Below are positions 57,699 through 64,000 of a stretch of DNA of 64,000 nucleotides, piece after piece. How positions within the stretch are numbered: the first letter of the stretch is position 1; every line of letters begins with the position of its first letter. Source of the stretch: Pezizomycotina sp. ARF18 (taxonomy: Eukaryota > Ascomycota); contig AZLU01000010.1 in NCBI GenBank assembly GCA_002224055.1, forward strand, positions 227,457-291,456. The letters run 5' to 3'. The notes beneath the pieces are model-generated. The model did not search any database. It was not told where the DNA came from and saw only the letters and a program-made list of their open reading frames with translations. The position numbers and the translations under genes are program-made.

Positions 57699-60236
57699 TC
57701 AGTATCCCACACCTAATATAATCGCTCTCAGTAATAACGTAAAGACCATCCTTCTCCTTCTCCTTCTCCTTTTCTTCCTCCCCTTCCCCGTCAACGGCTC
57801 GCAAAGCCTCTTCACGCCATCCAACCCACACCTCAACACCAAATCATCAACAGAAATCTGCTTACCGGACCCCGAACACGCCGGATAAAACCTATCATCA
57901 CACCTCTGCGCGATCTTCGCTAGCAAACCCGCTCCCTTCCCATTAATAACCCCAGACTCCGCTCTGGCAACGACCGGGAAAAAATTCACGAGCAGGTTAT
58001 TATCGCGTAACCTCGCTACCGCGTTGATTAGTATATCCCATCCGTGCTCTAAAAGCTTTACTCTCCCCCTCGAAAACGGAAAAGAATTGACGAATGGAAG
58101 TTTCGTTTTCGAGACCGCGGATCAGTGCTTCGTCGGATGTATACACCGCAACGGTATTTATGGCTGGCCGGATGCCGTGGTGGTAGAGTAAGTCTTCAAT
58201 GGCCTTGACGCCGAAAATATGTGCGTACAGGACCTGCGTGTACTCATGGTGGTGGCCGTGACGTCCGGATTCAAGGGACGGCGACGTTGAACATGCTCAT
58301 GTTCGCGAAGAAGATACCCACGCCGCCTTTTTCCCCGGGAGCAGGTGAGCGCTCGCAAGCTATGCCTACTTGCAGTTGGTGGTGGTGCTGCCCGCTATCT
58401 GGAAACGCCTGCAGCGTCAATCCGGGAGGCGCGACGGGCATAAGGAGCCGATTACCACTACTGTCGACAGTAAGAAACCGTTCAAAGTTCTCCCTAACTC
58501 CGGTCCCAAATGCACAGGGTGCAACTCCTCCTTCAAGAACCCGTGGCTTTATGAATGGGTAATATATTATCCACGATCAACCCCTGTATGAGGAACGGCG
58601 TCTGGCCGATGACGAACGGTAGCATGCCGATGCCGCGGACTTTAAAGTACCTGTAGAAGTTCTCGCCGGTGAGGAAGCGGTAAGGGTTGTGCGTCATGAG
58701 CCTGACGGGGGAGATGGGTATGGTGCTGCCGTAGTCCGCCCTGCAGTGGCCCGTAGACTGTGTCCAGCGGACGTTGAGGAATTTCAGTTCCGTGCCGAAG
58801 ACCCACGGTATCGTTTCGCCGATGACGTGCTTCTTGTACCAGTCCCCCTGGATTAGGGTGCACGGCGTGCCGTCGTATACCAGCATTTTGAAGGTCTTTC
58901 CGGATCCGCCGAGGAAGCAGGTGACACTACACGGTTGGGGAAGAATGTCAGTCTGCATACAACCTGACTTAAATGAAAAAAACTGGAAATAAAGCAATGG
59001 CAAATTACCTTAACCGTTGTTCGCGTCCTTAGTATTAATCTCAGTTTTGTACAACGTTCCAATCCTAGGCTTCCACCAGTCCATCGCCATCGCGTACCTA
59101 ATCTTGTTCGGCTCCGGTTTGCTCTGCCCAAATACCGACTTTCGGGGCTTAACCGGAAGTCCCGTATTAATATCTAAAAAAAAAAAAAAAAAAAAAAACA
59201 AGTTTTTCCCGTTACGGTCAACTGGAATATTCATACGTACCATATCCACGCGTCTCCTTACAACGTATCAACCAAAGCTTCACCGTAAATCAGCTGCTCT
59301 TTCTCTTTATCCCCGCCATTGTCCTCGGATGCAGTCTCGAGTACCCAATCCATCCTTTCTCCTCCTCGTCTGCTATCGTATCGCTCGATCCGCTGCGGGG
59401 CATGCTGGGCGGCGATGAGGGAGGGCTCGGGGGTTCGTATCCGGCTGTTTCGGTCTCATTTCCACTCCCTTAGAAGCAGGGTACATGTTAGGTGGTCGTT
59501 CGGTCCGAATACGGGGCGGTCGATGTCTAGGAGGTCATATTAGCTTGAAATACCTTGAGTGAATTCTTTGAAAATAGTTTGGGAGGCCACACCGTCTTCT
59601 GTAAGCTTGGCATATTGTTCTTCGACGACCTCATTGTCACCGTGCTCTGGAAGCGGTCTTTCGTTCTTCGGCGCCTCAGCGTGCGCCCCTTGGCAGTTTT
59701 CGACGTCTCCGGATCTACAGCGGGCACTTTCTTGCTGCTGCGGAGCTTCATTTATCGGTAACGAAGAGAGCTCGGTGGGGAACGAAATTGCTCTGAAAAA
59801 GAAATCGTGAATTCATGAATTAGAAATTACCTGTACAAAAATTATCGGTTTTGACATGAAAAACGAGAACCATACCATTTTCGTCTTCCTCCTTTATACA
59901 TTGTTCGGCAGCCCATCGTTATCCCATTGTAGTCCCTGGGTCCTCCAGATCCACAGCGGGTACGTCTTCCTCCTCTGCAGCAGGAGCTTCGGTTGTCGGC
60001 GACGGAGGGAGCTCGGCGGAGAACAAAATTGCTCTGCAAAGAGAGAAACGTGAATCCATACGTTAGAAATTACCCGTACAAAAATTATGAGTTTGCCGGA
60101 AAAACAAAGGATCCCACCAGTTTCGTCTTCTCCTCCTTTGGAGCTTGTTTTGTCTCCGCGTTCTCGTCATCTGCGGTTTGCTTTTTCTCTATCTCTCCTC
60201 ATCTCTCGAGATTACGGCAGTCGTTTCTTCCGTCAT
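57699..60236 (-). CDS. Unrecognised multi-exon gene with acidic N-terminus
   Basis: Start MTEETTAVISRDEE at 60236, then an acidic Glu/Ala/Pro-rich region encoded by two similar tandem exons. Further exons follow with clear introns: 59174-59240 (GTACGT..23-T tract..TAG) and 58927-59008. Coding pieces read DINTGLPVKPRKSVFGQSKP, YAMAMDWWKPRIGTLY, then FLGGSGKTFKMLVYDGTPCT, NPYRFLTGENFYRYFKVRGI, later HEYTQVLYAHIFGVKAIEDL, and DILINAVARLRDNNLLVNFF, ending near 57699 after a basic Arg/Lys stretch. The central and C-terminal parts look globular. The pieces change frame several times, so the full model is uncertain and there may be two genes. No known domain recognised; 'GSGKT' occurs in GGSGKTFKM but without a full P-loop context. 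Confidence 0.45.
59709..60130 (-). repeat. Tandem duplication of an exon plus intron
   Basis: Two ~200-base units (about 59709-59880 and 59945-60130) align. Each has a ccagatc/ccggatctacagcgg segment, gagctcggnggngaac then aaattgctctg, a shared attagaaattaccngtacaaaaattat string and a ttttcgtcttcctcc end. They cover an acidic exon with its upstream intron, including acceptor and donor. Confidence 0.75.
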
Positions 60237-61175
60237 TTTTGAATGCGGAGGGGCGTAGCGAACTTCGAGTGGCTGGTTGGAGATAGTATGGTAGTCGGGA
60301 GAAAGTTCGTATGTTACTTCTAGTGGATGTATTTGTCGTCAAAGGAGAAGGATTGATCAATTAAGAAGGAGAATGAATACTGAAAAGATTCGCAAAAGAA
60401 ATTAAACATGTGGCAAGCCGTTTGTTCAAGCTCTCTTCTTGATCGATCCCCACTTATGGGAAGAAAGCAACTGTAAAAATCTAAATCCTATAAGCGCAGA
60501 GAAGAGGAAGGGGATGGAGGTTGTTTGTAGGGAGAAAGAGGATCACTCAAGAATTACAAACAATATTCTGAAGAATAATTTTTTTAAAGAGAAAGGAATT
60601 AATCTGTCCTCTGCTTCCAGATTGGTTACATGTCATGTGTAGGCCGTACTCTTTGGTGGGAATTTATCTTCCGTGAGGTTCCGTGAGAGTGAGGGTGTGC
60701 GCTGTTCGTCGCAGAATGTTTTCTGAGGGCGGTCTCGATATGGTACCTAATATATATATATATATATATATTCTCTTCTATATATACCTTGTTTGTACGG
60801 TTTTTTCCCAGAGGCATCTTGGCTGTTCACACTTCAATATTCTACTTTCAAATTATATGGATTCGTCTGAATCATCTATCAGGCACCCTTCGTCTCTGTC
60901 TTGTCCTTTGTCAGGCTTGAGGTAAATGAATTGAGAAAATATGGAAAAGAATACAGAAAGGAGAGCGCTCTAAAAAGAGTTTGTCAAAAAACGCCAACCG
61001 CCCTCTTGAAAACTCCCTTTAAAAAATGACAGACAAAACAAATGAGAGATTTCTACAAAAAGGAACGCCCTACTAACCCTTACGGCAGTTCCCTGCTTTG
61101 AAATCAACATGAAAAAGAACAAATATGAAAGAAAAAAAATATCCAAGCGTAGTAAAACTGATACCGCCGAGCTAC
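60237..61175. other. Intergenic region between two minus-strand genes
   Basis: Contains a (TA)10 tract at 60751-60771. It should include the promoter of the acidic-N-terminal gene and the 3' UTR of the JmjC gene. No gene recognised. Confidence 0.5.
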
Positions 61176-61521
61176 TTAAACTCCAAGCTCATCGGAGCAC
61201 ACGATAGCGGACAACACCAATCTCGCAATTCGTATACTTCTCATCGCCGGTGTAGTACCCTTCTCCTTCATATTCGCGAAAGCATAGTTGTTCGCCACCG
61301 CGAGGTTCAAACCGGTGTTGAAGCCTTGGTGGTAAGACCACGGGGAAATAATGAGGAGGTCGCCGGGCTGTTGACAGTAGCGGCGGTACTTGATGCCGTG
61401 GCGGTTGAGGAATTCATCGGAGAGGAAGACGGATTGGTGGCGGACGAACTGCGAGCAGGTGGAGCCTTCGATTTTGAGCTCCTCTGCGGGTTTATCTTAC
61501 GTTAGCCATACCTACCTAGTG

Positions 61522-61554
<33 letters not shown>

Positions 61555-62915
61555 GGGATAACGAAGGGTATTTTGGCTACCTTTAACGGCTTCCTCGAGT
61601 TTCCCCCTGCTGCTGGGTTCGACGAAGTACCAAATTTTGGATCTCCCCATACGTGGACGTTGAAGCTATGGAGGTTCCAGTCTTCGATGTGTGCGGCGAA
61701 CATGGAACTCCGACGCCGAGGTAGGCGTAGTCGGTAGAGATACCTTCGACGTTTCCTTTGAGGTTTTGAAGTTCGTTGCCGTCGAGGTGGCTGAGGGAGA
61801 CTTGCGGGACTTTGAGCTTTGGGAGGACGAGTTTTGCTATAATTGATTGCCGTTAGGTCTCCATCTCTCTCTTTCTTTTTGTACTTTTTTTTTTTTTTTT
61901 TTTTTTTTTTTCCCCTGAGAATGGTCCCTTACCTTCCGAATCCTGTCCGTAAACGTGCTGCTTCTTCTTCTCTTTAGCAATATCCTCGCACAGCGCCTGT
62001 ACCATCTCCTCGAGAGTACCCTATATTCTCTGTTCCCGCTTTTTGATAGCCTCAGGAAAGTATCCAAGTCCACCAGCCCCTTTTTATTCTTCGCATGCCT
62101 CAAGTTCTCAATCTTGCAGATGCGTTAACAGGCTTATCCACCGTCTGATAACTCAGCTTCACGCACTCCTTCGAGCCCCTGGGAGCCTTGACGATCAATT
62201 CATTGAAAGTTTTGACCTCCGGAGCCTTTTGAACAAGCCAATCCAAATCCAGCTTGACGACGGCAAATCCAACTTGATCACAGATGCTCGGGATTTTCTT
62301 TTCCTTCAGGAAAAGAGAAAAATATTGAAAATCCTCCGGATAGGCTTGAATGGAACTCCATATCCAGGAAATTCGAGCTGGTATCTCCAACTGCTTTTCA
62401 GCTTCGATGGTCACTCCTTCCCCGGTATCACGCTAGGATCCGGAGTAAACGGCGCCACCATCTGCTGTCCTCCCCACCTCCCCATACTTTCCTTCAACCC
62501 CAACAACCACTCCGCAACCGTCGAATTACTCCTCTCCAATTCCTCCCTCGGTACTCCACTTCATCGCGGTGGTCAACCCTCTTCGCCGACGGCCTCCTAC
62601 CACCACTTCCACTTCCTTCCGTAGACGGTGATCGTTTCCGCTTACACGCGCGAACGGATCCGTAAACTTCGGAGGAGCTTGTTCCAGCGACGTATACTGC
62701 GCCCGTCGAAGGCCGTCGACGTAGGAACTGAAGAGCTTGTCGTTCTCAAATCGTGATTTTGTTGTTTCGCGTTCGCTGGTTACGGGGCAGTGGTTGAGGT
62801 GGCACGTGTACGGATTTCCGTCGCAGTAGGTGGGTAAAGGAGGGAGACGGGGTAGCTGCGGAAGTTCTGGAAGTTCTGGGAGCCCGGAAGTACGGATCGG
62901 GCGTTTTATGGGCAT
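61176..62915 (-). CDS. JmjN-JmjC protein, KDM4/JHDM3-like histone demethylase
   Basis: Fe(II)/2-oxoglutarate-dependent oxygenase of the JmjN+JmjC class, which demethylates histone lysines in the nucleus. The N-terminus (MPIKRPIRTSGLPELPELP, 62915) is Pro/Leu-rich. At ~62340-62230, YPEDFQYFSLFLKEKKIPSI then QVGFAVVKLDLDW fits JmjN. After an intron at 61837-61932, LPKLKVPQVSLSHLDG leads to the JmjC core: MFAAHIEDWNLHSFNVHVWG (Fe-binding His and Glu in HIE) and IWYFVEP. A second intron (61484-61580) precedes LNRHGIKYRRYCQQPGDLLI and WSYHQGFNTGLNLAVANNYA, which carries the last Fe-binding His. The stop is at 61176. All three metal ligands are present. At ~450-500 residues it lacks room for PHD/Tudor domains. 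A few single-base frame breaks and one in-frame stop near 62025 occur, as in other genes here. Confidence 0.8.
61484..61580 (-). other. Intron of the JmjC gene containing a 29-base poly(A) (sense)
   Basis: Donor GTAGCC at 61580, acceptor CCCGCAG at 61484, splitting the JmjC domain between the WYF...KG segment and the EELKIEGS segment. It contains a 29-base homopolymer (plus strand 61526-61554). Confidence 0.65.
61837..61932 (-). other. Intron of the JmjC gene containing a 27-base poly(A) (sense)
   Basis: Donor GTAAGG at 61932, acceptor AATTATAG at 61837, between the HVYGQDSEG and KLVLPKLKVP coding segments. It contains a 27-base homopolymer (plus strand 61885-61911). Confidence 0.65.
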
Positions 62916-63703
62916 TTTGGGCGATATATCCGGTGAGAACAGTCGTGCTTTTTCGAAGGATGGTTGTGGTTGATTTGTTGCGACATTTTGATACCTTTGC
63001 CTACTTTATAAAAGAGGGGATATTATATAAAGGTAGTGAAGGGGAAATTAGATAAATCCGAGCTGTTTATTGTTGTTTGCGCGATCTGGCGGAGAAGGAG
63101 GGAGATTTGGCAAAACGGAGAACACGTCGACAAGACGGTGACTTGCAGATGTTCTTTTTTGCTATCACGGGGTTGAAGCAATCTAGGAGAAAAAACCAGG
63201 TTTAAAAAAAAAAAAGACTGCTAATGCCTCTCTATGCTTATGAAAATCCGCTATTTACGGGTGCTTGCGTTTTCAACAGCTAGCAAATGGAAATTAGGTA
63301 AAAGTCTTTTTCTACACAGAATCCGTTTCAAAATCACGACTATGAATAACAGGTAATTAGAGGGAATGAATGGAACATATTCTTGCTTCATAATTTTTCA
63401 TTTCATCTCATGAAATGCTCGCGATGGAAACGAGTCGTGAAATACTAATTATTCTGCGTGACGGTTTCAGCTTGTGATCTTTCTTTATAATATACTTAGG
63501 TATACTCAAGTAAGTATATATATATTGATAAATACTTCCAAGTCGATGTTTCGTTTCAAATCCGTCTATCATCCTGGGAGTCGCTCTCGTGAGATACCTC
63601 ACTTCTCTCTTTTGCTTTCTCTTCTTCTCTTACAAGGAACCTTCTTTGTTCATATCAATACTTCTTTCCTTTTTCCTGGTTTGGTATTGTGGTCTGTTTC
63701 TTT

Positions 63704-63738
<35 letters not shown>

Positions 63739-64000
63739 ACAGCTGCCAATTCATCACACGCAAAGAGTACAAAGAACAACGCCCTCCGGCATCGACAGCT
63801 GCTGCTATCCGAAACCCGGATTTTCAACGCGACATGATATTTGATGACGCCTGCTTCGGTTCTTTTTTCTTTTTCGGCGTCTACGCAGAAAGATTACACA
63901 TTCCTCGCGGCATTTAAAAAGAAAGAAAGAAAAAAAAATGGGATAAACATGTTTCAAAATACAATGTTTCGATTGACAAAAAAGAAAACAATATAAACAA
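62916..64000. other. Upstream region of the JmjC gene to window end
   Basis: Holds the JmjC promoter and then AT-rich DNA with an A run near 63708-63736. Open frames near 63.5-63.9 kb are motif-free and partly produced by the A run. No gene called. Confidence 0.45.

Noticed and set aside
62043-62624. 193-codon open frame on the plus strand
   Set aside because: Antisense of the JmjN-containing part of the demethylase gene; the minus strand carries the conserved motifs.

Overview
The window looks like nuclear DNA of a filamentous ascomycete (Pezizomycotina). The evidence is short GT..AG introns of about 55-100 bases with CTAAC/CTAAT-type branch sites, fungal-type gene families (an NLR with a TPR-like sensor, a MACPF-like protein with a jacalin-like tail, a fungal rhodopsin-like membrane protein, an F-box protein, an MSS116-type helicase, a JmjN-JmjC protein), long intergenic stretches and many poly(A)/poly(T) tracts. 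No bacterial operon, CRISPR array, rRNA gene or convincing tRNA gene was seen.

Layout. 1-2.47 kb: 3' part of an NLR gene with a helical-repeat C-terminus, running in from the left edge. 2.5-9.2 kb: no gene seen. 9.2-11.6 kb: a MACPF-like gene in several exons. 11.9-12.6 kb: remnant of a cysteine-rich protein with a Ser-Asp repeat. 14.3-16.6 kb: an unrecognised gene whose C-terminal half is disordered. 16.9-28.2 kb: five thioredoxin-fold genes, all on the minus strand. Only one has WCGPC, one has NCDAC, and three have lost the active-site pair. A secreted cysteine-rich protein and a rhodopsin-like membrane protein sit among them. 29-33 kb: a cysteine-rich exon, a possible ferric-reductase fragment and two diverged copies of one unrecognised gene. 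33.2-38.3 kb: no gene seen. 38.3-41.6 kb: a DEAD-box helicase followed by a convergent F-box gene. 42.9-45.4 kb: small uncertain genes. 45.4-52.2 kb: gene-poor and dense in homopolymers. 52.2-53.2 kb: a probable four-pass membrane protein. 56.6-57.0 kb: a doubtful F-box-like gene. 57.7-60.2 kb: a multi-exon gene of unknown family with a tandemly duplicated exon. 61.2-62.9 kb: a compact KDM4-like JmjN-JmjC gene.

Two cross-cutting points. First, nearly every conserved host gene contains one or more single-base frame breaks that cannot be introns, several in short homopolymers. The helicase, expected to be needed for mitochondrial function, is among them. This suggests uncorrected sequencing or assembly indels, or else wholesale decay of the region. 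It affects how every gene model here should be read. Second, 9-33 kb mixes genes typical of fast-evolving fungal accessory regions (MACPF-like, secreted cysteine-rich, repeated thioredoxin paralogues) with gene-free DNA, while 38-63 kb holds more conserved genes. All family assignments come from reading motifs by eye; no database search was possible.
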